A stretch of DNA of 64,000 bases from Nitrospirillum amazonense (GTDB lineage Bacteria; Pseudomonadota; Alphaproteobacteria; Azospirillales; Azospirillaceae). The stretch is taken from positions 496,001 through 560,000 of the forward strand of contig NZ_VITN01000001.1 of assembly GCF_007828045.1 (NCBI RefSeq), written 5' to 3'. Numbering within the stretch: the first letter of the stretch is position 1; the number at the start of each line of letters is the position of its first letter. The notes beneath the pieces are model-generated. The model had not been told where the DNA came from. It ran no database searches and was given only the letters and a program-made list of their open reading frames with translations. A program made the translations under genes and the position numbers. Of the stretch, positions 32,487 to 41,934 are shown piece by piece.

Positions 32487-33698
32487 ATGCATTTTAGGAA
32501 AATTGCCCTGGCGACGATCTATTTTTGCTTGGCAAGCCCCTTGGGGCCGGCTGCTGCGCAGACCTGTGTTGCATTGCAGCATGCCGTACGGGGCGCTGCG
32601 CCCGGATCGGCCCCCCGTTTCGTGGGCAGCTACCCCGGCGACACCCATCCCGCCCTGGCGCACAGCGCGTTCACCTATGACAACGCCCTGACCACCATCG
32701 CCTTGGTGGCATGCGGCCATGTCGAGGACGCCCGCCTTGTTGGCGACGCCCTGGCGCGGGCGGCCACCACTGACCGGACCTTCAAGGACGGGCGGGTCCG
32801 CAATGCCTACCGCGCCGGTGCCGCCGCCAGCCCCCCCCTGCCGCCAGGCTGGTGGGATGACAAGGCCGGCCAGTGGGCGGAGGACGGCTATCAGGACGGC
32901 AGCGCCACGGGAAACGTGATTTGGGCGGCGCTGGCCCTGCTGACGCTGCACGAGGCGACAGGCGAGGAGGGCTATCGTGACCGCGCCGCCGGCCTGATGC
33001 GCTGGGTGGCGGACTTGATGGCGGATCCCGCCCAGCCGGGCGGGTTCATCGGCGGGCTGGATGGCTTCGATCCCGCCCAACAGCGCCTGAATTACAAGGC
33101 GACGGAACACAACATTGACGCGGCGGCGGCCTTCACCTGGCTGGCGCGCTTGACGGGCGACGCCGACTGGACCCGTCACGCCGCCCTGGCGCGCGGCTTC
33201 GTGGCGGCGGCCTGGGACGGGACGGAAGGGCGTTTCCGCATCGGCACCAAGCCGGATGGCCGCACTTGGGCACCCGGGGCGGCGCTGGACATACAGTTGT
33301 GGGCGCATCTGGGCATCGGGGATGCGCCGGCCGATTGGCGCCGGTCGCTGGCCTGGGCGGAGGCGCACCACGCCACCGCCGGCGGCTTCGACTTCAATGA
33401 CGACCGCGACGGCGTCTGGATCGAAGGTACGGCGCAGGCGGCCCTTACCTACAAGATGCTGGGCCAGCCGGACAAGGCGGCGGCGGCCCTGGCCACCGTC
33501 CAGGCGGCCAGGGACCCGGGCGGGCTGCTCTACGCCACCGCCGCCGGCACGGTCAGCACCGGCCTGGCGGTGGGCCCAAGCTCAACCACGGACGACTTCC
33601 GCTATTACCACCAGCCCCATCTGGGCGCCACGGCCTGGGCCGCCCTGGCGGAGACGGGCTGGAACCCCTTCACCGGGCGGCGTGTGGGAAAGCGCTGA
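32487..33698 (+). CDS. Secreted six-hairpin glycosidase-like protein
   Basis: Starting at 32487, MHFRKIALATIYFCLASPLGPAAA is a signal peptide; GGGAA precedes the ATG by 7 bases. The mature part (about 375 residues) repeats helical hairpins with conserved Asp and aromatic residues, as in (alpha/alpha)6 barrels: HSAFTYDNALTTIALVACG, GNVIWAALALLTLHEATGEEGY, EHNIDAAAAFTWLARLTGD, GAALDIQLWAHLG and IEGTAQAALTYKML. Acidic residues in AFTYDNA and TEHNIDAA are plausible catalytic groups. The substrate is unknown. The 5' flank is AT-rich compared with the gene, and the gene has no obvious operon partners. Confidence 0.7.
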   Translation: MHFRKIALATIYFCLASPLGPAAAQTCVALQHAVRGAAPGSAPRFVGSYPGDTHPALAHSAFTYDNALTTIALVACGHVEDARLVGDALARAATTDRTFKDGRVRNAYRAGAAASPPLPPGWWDDKAGQWAEDGYQDGSATGNVIWAALALLTLHEATGEEGYRDRAAGLMRWVADLMADPAQPGGFIGGLDGFDPAQQRLNYKATEHNIDAAAAFTWLARLTGDADWTRHAALARGFVAAAWDGTEGRFRIGTKPDGRTWAPGAALDIQLWAHLGIGDAPADWRRSLAWAEAHHATAGGFDFNDDRDGVWIEGTAQAALTYKMLGQPDKAAAALATVQAARDPGGLLYATAAGTVSTGLAVGPSSTTDDFRYYHQPHLGATAWAALAETGWNPFTGRRVGKR

Positions 33699-33713
33699 GC
33701 GGTGACGGCCGCG

Positions 33714-33944
33714 TTAGCGGCGCACCAGGGCGGCACCCATCAGCACCACGCCCAGGATCAGCGCGGCGGGGCCGACGAAGGGGGGGACGACGTGGGTGTT
33801 CTCTTCCTTCGCGGTGACCTTCAGGTCGCCGATCTTGGCCAGTTCCTTGGTGTCCTTGGTGGTGAACATGGGCACGGCCAGGGCCAGCACGCCCAGAACC
33901 ACGATAACGGCGCCGGTGATCAATAGTCCGCTCTTGCCAGCCAT
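33714..33944 (-). CDS. Small two-helix membrane protein, DUF3185-like
   Basis: The protein has 76 residues: helix 1 (GLLITGAVIVVLGVLALAVPMF), a polar loop with IGDLKVTAKEENTHVVPPFVG, and helix 2 (ALILGVVLMGAAL). The loop and the second helix resemble DUF3185 proteins. Function unknown. The strong ribosome site (CGGAGAGAGAAATGG) supports expression. It is convergent with the glycosidase-like gene, with only 15 bases between them. Confidence 0.75.
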   Translation of the reverse strand: MAGKSGLLITGAVIVVLGVLALAVPMFTTKDTKELAKIGDLKVTAKEENTHVVPPFVGPAALILGVVLMGAALVRR

Positions 33945-34355
33945 TTCTCTCTCCGTTCTCAGGTCCGCTTGATCATATGATGCCCTGTATTGACGGGCGT
34001 TTTTTCGTCCTCAACAGTATCGTATCCGGCGCATTCGTCACGGTTGCTTTGGTCGTACATCAATATCCTGGCCGCGGCTGTCTCTGATTTATGACGCAGA
34101 CCTATAGCGTAGGCTTGCGAGCAGTTGTTTATTCGCGTTGCCCTAGGTTAATAGCGAAGGGGTGTACGACCTGCGGCCGGACGACCCTACTTTTGGCGGG
34201 ACGTCGCGGATGCTCTGTCGGCTCGCCGTGCCGGAACGATAAAGACATACGTCACCGGGTTTGCTTTTGGCCGGGACGGAGTTGTATTTTCGGGCGCATT
34301 GTTCAGACCTGCCGCCCGGGGATGGCAGGACGAGGGTCTTCAAGGAGTTTGGCGC
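33945..34355. other. Gene-free region upstream of the dTDP-rhamnose genes
   Basis: About 410 bases of lower GC between the small membrane gene and rfbB, which face away from each other. It holds a 10-base palindrome, ATCATATGAT at 33972-33981, and a GGGCGTTTTTT stretch near 34000, but no convincing gene. It probably contains both promoters and a long rfb leader. Confidence 0.5.
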
Positions 34356-35426
34356 GTGAAGATAATGGTGACGGGTGCGGCCGGTTTTATTGGGTCCGCG
34401 GTGTGCCGCCTGTTGGCGTCCGAAGGGCAGGACGATCTGGTGTGCGTGGACAAGCTGACCTACGCGGCCAGCCTGGAAGCCATCGGTGAGGTTCTGGCCG
34501 GCGGCCGTGCCGTCCTGGAAAAGGCCGACGTCGCCGATGTCGAGGCCATGCGCGACATCTTCAAGCGCCACCAGCCGGACGCCGTGATGCACCTGGCGGC
34601 GGAAAGTCATGTCGACCGCTCGATCGAAGGGTCGGGCGTCTTCATCCGCACCAACATCAACGGCACTCACGTGATGCTGGAAACGGCGCGCGAGTACTGG
34701 CAGGCCCTGCCGGAGGAGCGCAAGGCCGCCTTCCGCTTCCACCACATCTCCACCGACGAGGTCTATGGCTCGCTGGGTGAGGAGGGGCTGTTCCGTGAGG
34801 ACACGGCCTATTCGCCCAACTCGCCCTATTCCGCCAGCAAGGCGGCGTCGGACCATCTGGTCAACGCCTGGTACCACACCTATGGCCTGCCGACGCTGCT
34901 CAGCAATTGCTCCAACAACTACGGCCCTTTCCACTTCCCGGAAAAGCTCATCCCGCTGATGATCCTGAACGGGATGGAGGGCAAGAAGCTGCCGGTCTAT
35001 GGCAAGGGCGACAACGTCCGCGACTGGCTGTTCGTGGAGGACCATGCCCGCGCCCTGGTGCTGATCATGCGCAAGGGTGTGCCGGGTGAGCGCTACAACG
35101 TCGGCGGCAACGCCGAACAGCGCAACCTGTACGTGGTGGAAACCATCTGCGACCTGCTGGACGAGCGCCTGCCCAGCAGCACCAAGCGCCGCGATCTCAT
35201 CACCTTCGTGACCGATCGTCCGGGCCACGACCAGCGCTACGCCATCGATGCCTCTAAGATCAAGCGCGAGCTGGGGTGGGAACCGTCGGTGACGTTCGAG
35301 GAAGGCATCCGCCGCACGGTCGATTGGTACCTGGCGAACCGCTGGTGGTGGGAACCCATCCGCGAGGCCAAGTATTCCGGCCAGCGCCTGGGCGTGACCG
35401 CCCCCGCCGCCGCTGCCGTCGGCTGA
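34356..35426 (+). CDS. rfbB: dTDP-glucose 4,6-dehydratase
   Basis: The GTG start at 34356 is fixed by AAGGAG 8 bases upstream and by the family N-terminus ([17 protein letters not shown]). This short-chain dehydrogenase of 356 residues converts dTDP-glucose to dTDP-4-keto-6-deoxyglucose. Visible are the NAD motif [31 protein letters not shown] (Thr-Asp-Glu catalytic set), [22 protein letters not shown] (YxxxK) and [20 protein letters not shown]. It is the first gene of rfbB-rfbD-rfbA. The product feeds rhamnose for lipopolysaccharide or exopolysaccharide. Confidence 0.97.
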   Translation: MKIMVTGAAGFIGSAVCRLLASEGQDDLVCVDKLTYAASLEAIGEVLAGGRAVLEKADVADVEAMRDIFKRHQPDAVMHLAAESHVDRSIEGSGVFIRTNINGTHVMLETAREYWQALPEERKAAFRFHHISTDEVYGSLGEEGLFREDTAYSPNSPYSASKAASDHLVNAWYHTYGLPTLLSNCSNNYGPFHFPEKLIPLMILNGMEGKKLPVYGKGDNVRDWLFVEDHARALVLIMRKGVPGERYNVGGNAEQRNLYVVETICDLLDERLPSSTKRRDLITFVTDRPGHDQRYAIDASKIKRELGWEPSVTFEEGIRRTVDWYLANRWWWEPIREAKYSGQRLGVTAPAAAAVG

Positions 35427-35437
35427 GGGGACCGTTC

Positions 35438-36331
35438 ATGACGGGAGAGAGCGTGGGGACCGTTCGGGTATTGCTGCTGGGCGGGGCCGGCCAGGTGGGC
35501 TTGGCCTTCCAGCGCGCGGTGCCTGCCCATTGGCAAGTCTCGGCCCCGGGCCGCGAGGCGTTGGACATCGCCAACGCCGATGCTGTCCAGGGGGCGGTGT
35601 CGGCCGCCGATCTGGTGGTGAACTGCGCCGCCTACACGGCCGTGGACAAGGCCGAGGGCGAGGTCGATGCGGCCTATGCCGCCAACCGTGACGGCCCGGC
35701 GGCGCTGGCCCGCGCCTGCGCCGTGCGCGACACCCCCCTGCTGCACCTGTCGACGGATTACGTCTTCGACGGCACCAAGGTGGGCCCGTACGTGGAAACC
35801 GACCCCGTCGGTCCCGTCAGCGTCTACGGCGCCTCGAAAGAGGCGGGCGAGGAGGCGGTGCGGGCAACTTTGCCGGCCCATGTCATCCTGCGCACGGCCT
35901 GGGTGTACGGCCCCGACCGCGCCAATTTCCTGAGGACCATGTTGCGCCTGGGCGCGGAGCGGGAAGAACTGCGCGTGGTGGCGGATCAGCACGGCTGTCC
36001 CACGGCGGCGGCGGACATCGCCGACGCCCTGGTGGCGGTGGGCAACCGCATCCTGGACGGCCAGCGCGACGGTTTCGGCACCTATCACCTGTGCGGCACC
36101 GGCGCCACCACCTGGCACGGCTTCGCGGCGGAGATTTTCGCCCAGGCCCAGGCGCGGGGCGCCAAGGTGCCGCGCTTGGTGGCGATCGGCACGGCGGACT
36201 ATCCCACCCCGGCCAGGCGGCCGGCCAATTCGGTGTTGGACTGCGCACTGCTGGAACAGGTCTTCGGCTGGCGGGCGCCGGCCTGGCAGGACAGCCTGGC
36301 CCGCAGCCTGGACGTCCTGCTGCCGGCCTGA
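35438..36331 (+). CDS. rfbD: dTDP-4-dehydrorhamnose reductase
   Basis: Starting at 35438, 297 residues. The NADPH motif GGAGQVG, VNCAAYTAVDKAEGEVDAA, LLHLSTDYVFDGTKVGPYVE, PVSVYGASKEAGEEAVR (YxxxK), LRTAWVYGPDRANFLRTMLRL and VVADQHGCPTAAADIADAL are all family blocks. It reduces dTDP-4-keto-rhamnose to dTDP-L-rhamnose, the last step. It follows rfbB by 11 bases. The epimerase RfbC that should act between RfbB and RfbD is not encoded in this window. Confidence 0.95.
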   Translation: MTGESVGTVRVLLLGGAGQVGLAFQRAVPAHWQVSAPGREALDIANADAVQGAVSAADLVVNCAAYTAVDKAEGEVDAAYAANRDGPAALARACAVRDTPLLHLSTDYVFDGTKVGPYVETDPVGPVSVYGASKEAGEEAVRATLPAHVILRTAWVYGPDRANFLRTMLRLGAEREELRVVADQHGCPTAAADIADALVAVGNRILDGQRDGFGTYHLCGTGATTWHGFAAEIFAQAQARGAKVPRLVAIGTADYPTPARRPANSVLDCALLEQVFGWRAPAWQDSLARSLDVLLPA

Positions 36332-36389
36332 TCCTGGCGCCGCAACTGCGGATTTTCCTTTAACCTTATAAGATGCAAGGCTTATTCAA

Positions 36390-37274
36390 ATGAAGGGCAT
36401 CATCCTCGCGGGCGGTTCCGGCACCCGGTTGCACCCCCTGACCAAGAGTGTCAGCAAGCAGTTGCTGCCCATCTATGACAAGCCGATGGTCTATTACCCG
36501 CTGTCGGTCCTGATGCTGGCCGGCATCCGCGACATCCTGCTGATCAGCACGCCGGACCACCTGCCCCTGTTCCAGGATTTGCTGGGCGATGGCGCGCCCT
36601 GGGGCATCAGCCTGTCCTACGCCGAGCAGGCGGCGCCCAACGGCCTGGCGGAGGCCTTCATCATCGGCCGGGACTTCATTGGCAACGACCCCTGCGCCCT
36701 GGTGCTGGGCGACAACATCTTCTACGGCCAGGGCTTGAGCGCCCAGGCCCAGAAGGCCGCCTCGGTGAGGGATGGCGCCACCGTTTTCGCCTATTGGGTC
36801 GAGGATCCTCACCGCTATGGCGTGGTGGAATTCGACGAGCAGGGTCGCGCCATCAGCATCGTGGAAAAGCCGAAGGAGCCCAAGTCCAACTGGGCTGTGA
36901 CCGGCCTGTACTTCTACGACAACCGAGTGGTGGACATCGCCCGCGAGATCAAGCCCTCGCCCCGCGGCGAACTGGAGATCACCGACGTCAACAACGTCTA
37001 TCTGCAGCAAGGCGACCTGCTGGTGGAACGCCTAGGCCGCGGCACCGCGTGGCTGGACACCGGCACCCATGATTCGCTGCTGGAGGCGGCGGAGTTCGTG
37101 CGCACCATCGAGCACCGCCAGGGACTGAAGATCGGCTGTCCCGAGGAAATCGCCCTCGAACTCGGCTTCGTGGATGAAGAGGCCGTGCTGTCCCAGGCCC
37201 GGGCCTACAAGAACAGCCCCTACGGCCAGTACCTGCAGCGCCTGGTCAGCCGTCGCCGCGCGTCGCAGTTCTGA
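36390..37274 (+). CDS. rfbA: Glucose-1-phosphate thymidylyltransferase
   Basis: The protein has 294 residues: [45 protein letters not shown] (nucleotide and Mg site), [55 protein letters not shown] and [22 protein letters not shown]. It makes dTDP-glucose from dTTP and glucose-1-phosphate, the first step of the dTDP-rhamnose pathway. It follows rfbD by 58 bases and ends just before two tandem repeat copies. Confidence 0.97.
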   Translation: MKGIILAGGSGTRLHPLTKSVSKQLLPIYDKPMVYYPLSVLMLAGIRDILLISTPDHLPLFQDLLGDGAPWGISLSYAEQAAPNGLAEAFIIGRDFIGNDPCALVLGDNIFYGQGLSAQAQKAASVRDGATVFAYWVEDPHRYGVVEFDEQGRAISIVEKPKEPKSNWAVTGLYFYDNRVVDIAREIKPSPRGELEITDVNNVYLQQGDLLVERLGRGTAWLDTGTHDSLLEAAEFVRTIEHRQGLKIGCPEEIALELGFVDEEAVLSQARAYKNSPYGQYLQRLVSRRRASQF

Positions 37275-37322
37275 GGTCCCTCAGTGTGAAGGGTGCCGGC
37301 TGTCCCCCGGCGCCCTTTTCCG

Positions 37323-37419
37323 GGCTCGCGACCGCGAGCCCCGCAGCGAGCACCGTAGGGCGGAGCGAGGATAGCCGAGGCCGCGGATGCGGCCGCTGGC
37401 GCCTGAAGCCGAATTAAGG
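37323..37419 (+). repeat. Dispersed intergenic repeat, short subtype, tandem copy 1
   Basis: A 97-base unit: a near-palindrome GGCTCGCGACCGCGAGCC, then CCGCAGCGAGCACCG, GGCGGAGCGAGGATAGCCGA, GGCCGCGGATGCGGCC and GCTGGCGCCTGAAGCC. Copy 2 begins 103 bases later and differs at about two positions, so the duplication is recent. It lies between rfbA and the convergent luxR-type gene. Confidence 0.9.
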
Positions 37420-37425
37420 CCACTA

Positions 37426-37522
37426 GGCTCGCGACCGCGAGCCCCGCAGCGAGCACCGTAGGGCGGAGCGAGGATAGCCGAGGCCGCGGATGCGGCCGCT
37501 GGCGCCTGAAGCCAAGTTAAGG
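37426..37522 (+). repeat. Dispersed intergenic repeat, short subtype, tandem copy 2
   Basis: Nearly identical to copy 1. Its last bases (TTAAGG) supply the stop codon of the minus-strand LuxR-type gene, so the repeat reaches exactly to the coding end. Confidence 0.9.
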
Positions 37523-38305
37523 ATAAATCAGGCCCATCTGAATGGCCTTGGCCACGGCGTGGATCTTGGAGTAGCAGCCCAGCTTTTCCAGTGCGTTCTG
37601 CAGGTGGAAGGTCACGGTGCGGCCAGAGACGCCGATGATCTCGCCCGTTTCCTCCACCGTCTTGCCCCGGCTGGCCCATACCAGGGCCTCCTGTTCACGC
37701 TGGGTCAGTGTCGGCGGCGGGGCGACGGGTGTCAGGCGCATGCTGACCACCCGTTCATGGAAATAAAGGGCACTGAGGCGCAGCCACGCCGGCGCGGAAT
37801 CCGGGCTGATCAGCCCCTCCGGCTTTTGCGTCCAGAACAGGCTGACCACCGCCGAGGCCAGCCGGCCCTGCGGGTCGACCGTGTGGGTGGGAATGACATA
37901 ACCCTGGGTGTAGCCGTGATCGGCGGCTGAGGTCATGACGGCGATGGCGCGCTGGGCATCCTGCTTGGCCCGGCCGCGCGCCGGCAGATCCAGCTTGGAG
38001 GGCGCTTGCAGGCTGGCATGGAACTCCGGCACGTCGGCCCAAGTCAGGGGGGCGGCCTGTCGCTTCGCCATCGCCATCAGCGGATCGTGGCTCATATACC
38101 CTTCGGACAGATAGGTGTGGAGAAAATCCTCCCGCACCGTCGTGCGCACGAAAAGGTCCGGTTCGCCCGGCGCCGGGCCCGGGCGGCTGTCGATGTAGCT
38201 GACAGCGGCGTAGCCGAGGTCCCGGGCCAACTGACTGAATGTATTGAATAAATCATCAGGATTGTCGGGCTGGCCCAACCGGTTCAGGGCTTCGTCCAGG
38301 ATCAT
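37517..38305 (-). CDS. LuxR-type regulator with autoinducer-binding domain (LuxR solo)
   Basis: The protein has 262 residues. Residues about 20-175 form an autoinducer-binding domain: YAAVSYIDSRPG, YLSEGYMSHDPLMAMAKRQAAPLTWADV (the Asp-Pro and Trp of the acyl-homoserine-lactone pocket), and GYTQGYVIPTHTVDPQGRLASAVVSLF. Residues about 197-258 are the LuxR helix-turn-helix: LTQREQEALVWASRGKTVEETGEIIGVSGRTVTFHLQNALEKLG. No luxI synthase is encoded in the window, so it may sense signals made elsewhere in the genome or by neighbours. The stop codon falls inside a dispersed repeat. Confidence 0.92.
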   Translation of the reverse strand: MILDEALNRLGQPDNPDDLFNTFSQLARDLGYAAVSYIDSRPGPAPGEPDLFVRTTVREDFLHTYLSEGYMSHDPLMAMAKRQAAPLTWADVPEFHASLQAPSKLDLPARGRAKQDAQRAIAVMTSAADHGYTQGYVIPTHTVDPQGRLASAVVSLFWTQKPEGLISPDSAPAWLRLSALYFHERVVSMRLTPVAPPPTLTQREQEALVWASRGKTVEETGEIIGVSGRTVTFHLQNALEKLGCYSKIHAVAKAIQMGLIYP

Positions 38306-38500
38306 GGGAAAGCGTCCAAGGGGCCCGGGAGGGGCGCGCGATTGACGGGTTGGGGCACCTCTTTCGCGTCAAAGGCGCCTAACCCTGTATGAGTCTACAG
38401 TTATGTAACTACATTTCCCCCGCTTTGATAAGGACCGCCATCACACCCCCGGATAATGCGCTCCGGTAGCGCTTCCGGATCCTTGTCTCGGAGCATGGAC

Positions 38501-38848
38501 ATGACCGTTCTGACCAGCCATCGCCTTCCGTTTCCGGTTCTGGCCGCCGTGCATCAGGCGACGGCGCCGCGGTCCCTGGTGCCGCGCAGCGTCCGCGTGG
38601 GCAGCCGCCGCACCTCCATGCGGCTGGAACCGCAGTTCTGGACCGGCCTGGACCTGCTGGCCCGCCAGGAAGGCTGCCAGATCGCCGAGCTGCTGGACGT
38701 GATCGACCGCTCGCGTGATGCCGAGACCAGCCTGTCCAGCGCCGTGCGCGTGGTCGTGGTCAGCTATTTCCAGTGGCTGGCGTCGGTGGAGACCTTGGCG
38801 ACCCCCGTGCAGGCGCCGCAGCAGAACCTGAGCCAGGCGTTCTTCTGA
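38501..38848 (+). CDS. Ribbon-helix-helix domain protein (RHH_4 type)
   Basis: I prefer ATG 38501, which has GGAG 7 bases upstream; ATG 38495 is the alternative. The 115-residue product carries an RHH domain at about 43-95: RSVRVGSRRTSMRLEPQFWTGLDLLARQEGCQIAELLDVID, then LSSAVRVVVVSYFQWLA. Proteins of this type are common small DNA-binding regulators in alphaproteobacteria. It is divergent from the LuxR-type gene across 195 bases. A strong hairpin follows at 38887-38930. Confidence 0.85.
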   Translation: MTVLTSHRLPFPVLAAVHQATAPRSLVPRSVRVGSRRTSMRLEPQFWTGLDLLARQEGCQIAELLDVIDRSRDAETSLSSAVRVVVVSYFQWLASVETLATPVQAPQQNLSQAFF

Positions 38849-38886
38849 TCGCCGCTTCCCGCGCCATGGGTTGATGCCAGGCCATC

Positions 38887-38930
38887 GGGCCCCAATGGGC
38901 GCCCCCAATGAGGGGGCCTCAGTGGGGCCC
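38887..38930 (+). terminator. Hairpin after the ribbon-helix-helix gene
   Basis: GGGCCCCA / TGGGGCCC outer arms with further internal pairing (GCCCCC / GGGGGC). It lies 39 bases after the stop codon, in a GC-rich form without a T-run. Confidence 0.6.
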
Positions 38931-39017
38931 CGCTTCATTGCACATTAGTGATCCAAGTCAAGGCGAGGCATACCGGGAACGATTATCTGAGAAAACCTTT
39001 TCCGGGAGATTGGCCTC

Positions 39018-40514
39018 ATGCCTGCCGCATCGCTTGCCTCTGCTGCAAATCTGTCGCCCTTGGACCGTGTCCGCCGCACCACCACGCTGTTGGTGCTGAC
39101 GTTGCTGGTGGCGCAGATTTTCGTTCTTCTGGCTGCCCAACTGGTGGTTCTGGGCGGGTTCGACTGGCGCCAGCCGGCGGCGACGCTGCTGGTCGTGGTG
39201 GCGGCGGCGGGCGCCTGGGCGACCTTGCCGCCCCCGGCCAGCCGCCTGGTGCTGGCCGCCTGCCTGCCCCTGGCCGGCGCCCTGTCCATTTGGGCCTTCG
39301 CCGGCAACGCGTGGCAGACGGGCATGCAGGTCTATGTCTACATCCTGGTCGCCGTGTCCGCCGGCTTTTGCGACGGGCGCACGCTGGCGGCATCCGCGGC
39401 GGCCGTGGCGATGTTCTTCATTGTCGGCGGGCTGACGGTTCCGGAGTCGGCGGGTGTCCGCGGTGGGGAATACCTGCGCATTCTGATGTACGTCTGGCTG
39501 GTGGTGTTCGAGGGTGCCCTGCTGGCCTGGCTGGCCCAGACCATGGCCCGGTCCTTCCAGCGGTCGGACGAGGCCCTGGCCGACGCCCGCCAGGCGCATG
39601 AGGAACTGGCCCAGGCGACATCCGCGCGCGAGGCCATGGCCGCCCAGGCGCGGGACGAACGCAACCGCCTGATGCTGGCCCTGGCCCGGCGCCTGGAAAG
39701 CGATGTCGGCGGCCTGGCCGGCGAGGTGGCGGGGGCGGCCACCGACGCCCGCGGCTGTGCCGACGATCTGCGCGCCCTGGTGCGGCGCGGGTCGGACAAC
39801 GCCGGCGCCATCGCCGCCTCGGGCGGGGACGCGCTGGACAGCGCTGCGCAGGTGGCGGACGCGGCCTCGCAGTTGTCCGAGGCCATCGCCGAAATCAGCA
39901 GCCAGGTCACCCGCTCGTCCGGCGTGACGCGCGAGGCGGCGGAGCGGGCGCGCTCCGCCCAGGCCATCATCAACGGCTTGTCGGAAGCGGCCTCCAGCAT
40001 CGGCAGCGTGCTGGCCACCATCAGCGAGATCGCGGAACGCACCAACCTGCTGGCGTTGAACGCCACCATCGAGGCGGCGCGCGCCGGCGTGGCGGGCAAG
40101 GGCTTTGCCGTCGTGGCATCGGAGGTGAAGAACCTGGCCGGCCAGACCGGCCTGGCGACCTCGGAGGTGGCGCAGAAGGTGGCCGCCATCCGCGACAGCA
40201 CGCATGAGGCGGCGGAGGCCATCGAATCCATCGCCACCGTCATCTTCGACGTGGACGCCGCCACCTCTGCCATCGCGGCGGCGGTGGAGGAACAGGATGC
40301 CGCCACGAAGGAGATCGCCCGCAGCGCCGCCGAGGCGGTGCAGAGCGCCGGTGCCGCCGCCCGGGGCTGTGAGGAGACGCTGTCGGCCTGGACCGACACC
40401 AACGGCTCCGCCGACGGCATCGCCGACCTGTCCAAGCTGCTGTCCGGCCGGGTGGAAAAGCTGCAGACCGTCGTGGACGGCGTGGTCGCCGAGATTCGCA
40501 CCGACGCGGCCTGA
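39018..40514 (+). CDS. Methyl-accepting chemotaxis protein with a multi-helix membrane sensor
   Basis: The protein has 498 residues. The N-terminal 190 residues hold about six hydrophobic segments ([60 protein letters not shown]) and no periplasmic ligand domain, so sensing is membrane-embedded or energy-related. A short linker leads to the signalling hairpin at about 240-470. Its tip is [43 protein letters not shown], the part that binds CheW/CheA. GGAG lies upstream of the ATG. There are no che genes in the window, so it is an orphan receptor gene. Confidence 0.93.
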   Translation: MPAASLASAANLSPLDRVRRTTTLLVLTLLVAQIFVLLAAQLVVLGGFDWRQPAATLLVVVAAAGAWATLPPPASRLVLAACLPLAGALSIWAFAGNAWQTGMQVYVYILVAVSAGFCDGRTLAASAAAVAMFFIVGGLTVPESAGVRGGEYLRILMYVWLVVFEGALLAWLAQTMARSFQRSDEALADARQAHEELAQATSAREAMAAQARDERNRLMLALARRLESDVGGLAGEVAGAATDARGCADDLRALVRRGSDNAGAIAASGGDALDSAAQVADAASQLSEAIAEISSQVTRSSGVTREAAERARSAQAIINGLSEAASSIGSVLATISEIAERTNLLALNATIEAARAGVAGKGFAVVASEVKNLAGQTGLATSEVAQKVAAIRDSTHEAAEAIESIATVIFDVDAATSAIAAAVEEQDAATKEIARSAAEAVQSAGAAARGCEETLSAWTDTNGSADGIADLSKLLSGRVEKLQTVVDGVVAEIRTDAA

Positions 40515-40587
40515 TACGGAGGCCAGATCCGGAAAAGAGGCAGGGGGTGGCCCTGGCGGGACCGCCCCCTTCCTCCTGGCGGCTGGT

Positions 40588-41934
40588 TCACCCGGCGTAA
40601 ACGGCGGCGGGCAGCCAGGTGGCGAGGCCCGGCACGACGCACAGCGCCAGGATGGACACCAGCATCAGGCCCACGAAGGGCAGCACGCCCATCACCACGT
40701 CGCGCAGGGGAATGTCCGGCGCGATGTTCTTGATGACGAAGATGTTCAGGCCCACCGGCGGGTGGATCAGGCCCATCTCCATGACGATGGACATGATGAT
40801 GCCGAACCAGATCAGGTCGAACCCGGCGGCCTTCAGCGGCGGCAGGATGACGGGCGCCGTCATCAGGATGATGCTGACCGGCGGCAGGAAAAAGCCCAGC
40901 ACCACCACCAGCGCCAGGATGGCGGCCAGCAGCACCCACTTCGACAGGTGCATGCCCACGATCCACTCCGCCGCGCCCTGGCTGATGTGCAGGTAGCTCA
41001 TCACGTAGGAATACAGCAGCGACATGCCGATGATCATCATCAGCATGGTGGACTCCCGCAGGGTGGACATCAGGATGGGGCCCATCTGCCCCGGTCGCCA
41101 GATACGGTAGATGCCGGCCACCATCACCAGCGCCAGGACAGCGCCCAGGCCCGCCGTTTCCGAGGGGGTGGCGATGCCACCGTACAGCGCGAACATGACG
41201 CCGATCAGCAGGATGACGAAGGGCAGCACGCGCGGAATGGCGGCGAAGCGTTCGCGCGCCGTGAAGGTGTCGGTGCGCAGCAGCTCCGACCACGTCCCGC
41301 CCTGGGCGTAGGCCGCCGTGGCCGCCGCCTTTTCCTGGCGATAGCGCGCCACGGCGTAGATGGCGAACAGCACCACCATCAGCACGCCCGGCCCGATCCC
41401 GGCCAGGAACAGGCGGCCCAGCGACTGTTCCGCCGCGACGGCATAGAGGATCAGGGTGATTGAGGGCGGCAGCAGGATGCCCAGGGTGCCGCCGGCGGCG
41501 ATGATGCCGGCGGCGAAGCCGGGGGAATAGCCGCGGCGGCGCATCTCGGGAATGCCGGCGCTGCCGATGGCGGAACAGGTGGCGGGGCTGCTGCCGGCCA
41601 TGGCGGCGAACAGGGCGCAGGCGAAGACGTTGGCCACGCCCAGGCCGCCCGGCACCCGGCCCATCCATACATGCAGGGCGGAATAAAGGTCGGAACCGGC
41701 GCGTGACCGGCCGATGGCGGCACCCTTCAGGATGAACAGGGGGATGGTCAGCATGGTGATGCTGGCCATCTCCTCGTACACATTTTGGGTGACGGTATCC
41801 AGCGATGCCGCCGGCATAAAGAAGTACATGAAGACCACGGCGACGGCGCCCAGCGCGAAGGCGATGGGCAGGCCGGCGAACAGGGCCACCAGGGTGGCGC
41901 CGCCGTAGAGCAGGCCGATCTCAACCGTGCCCAT
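40588..41934 (-). CDS. dctM: TRAP transporter large permease
   Basis: Start chosen at 41934 (MGTVEIGLLYGGATL), with AAGG 8 bases upstream; ATGs at 41940 and 41958 are in frame. About 448 residues form twelve-plus helices with family signatures IPLFILKGAAIGRS, NVFACALFAAMAGSSPATCSAIGSAGIPEM, GFAAGIIAAGGTLGILLPPSITLILYAVAAEQSLGRLFLAG and LIHPPVGLNIFVIKNIA. It uses a sodium gradient to import a carboxylate delivered by DctP. It overlaps dctQ by 14 bases. Its place beside malonate genes suggests malonate as substrate. Confidence 0.95.
   Translation of the reverse strand: MGTVEIGLLYGGATLVALFAGLPIAFALGAVAVVFMYFFMPAASLDTVTQNVYEEMASITMLTIPLFILKGAAIGRSRAGSDLYSALHVWMGRVPGGLGVANVFACALFAAMAGSSPATCSAIGSAGIPEMRRRGYSPGFAAGIIAAGGTLGILLPPSITLILYAVAAEQSLGRLFLAGIGPGVLMVVLFAIYAVARYRQEKAAATAAYAQGGTWSELLRTDTFTARERFAAIPRVLPFVILLIGVMFALYGGIATPSETAGLGAVLALVMVAGIYRIWRPGQMGPILMSTLRESTMLMMIIGMSLLYSYVMSYLHISQGAAEWIVGMHLSKWVLLAAILALVVVLGFFLPPVSIILMTAPVILPPLKAAGFDLIWFGIIMSIVMEMGLIHPPVGLNIFVIKNIAPDIPLRDVVMGVLPFVGLMLVSILALCVVPGLATWLPAAVYAG

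Noticed and set aside
37220-37679. Minus-strand reading frames across the repeat copies with repeated peptide text
   Set aside because: Created by open frames through the dispersed repeat; the identical peptide in two tandem units reflects the DNA repeat, not a gene.
38958-41668. Long minus-strand frames opposite the chemoreceptor and across dctM
   Set aside because: Shadows of high-GC coding sequence; the chemoreceptor and dctM have clear family motifs.
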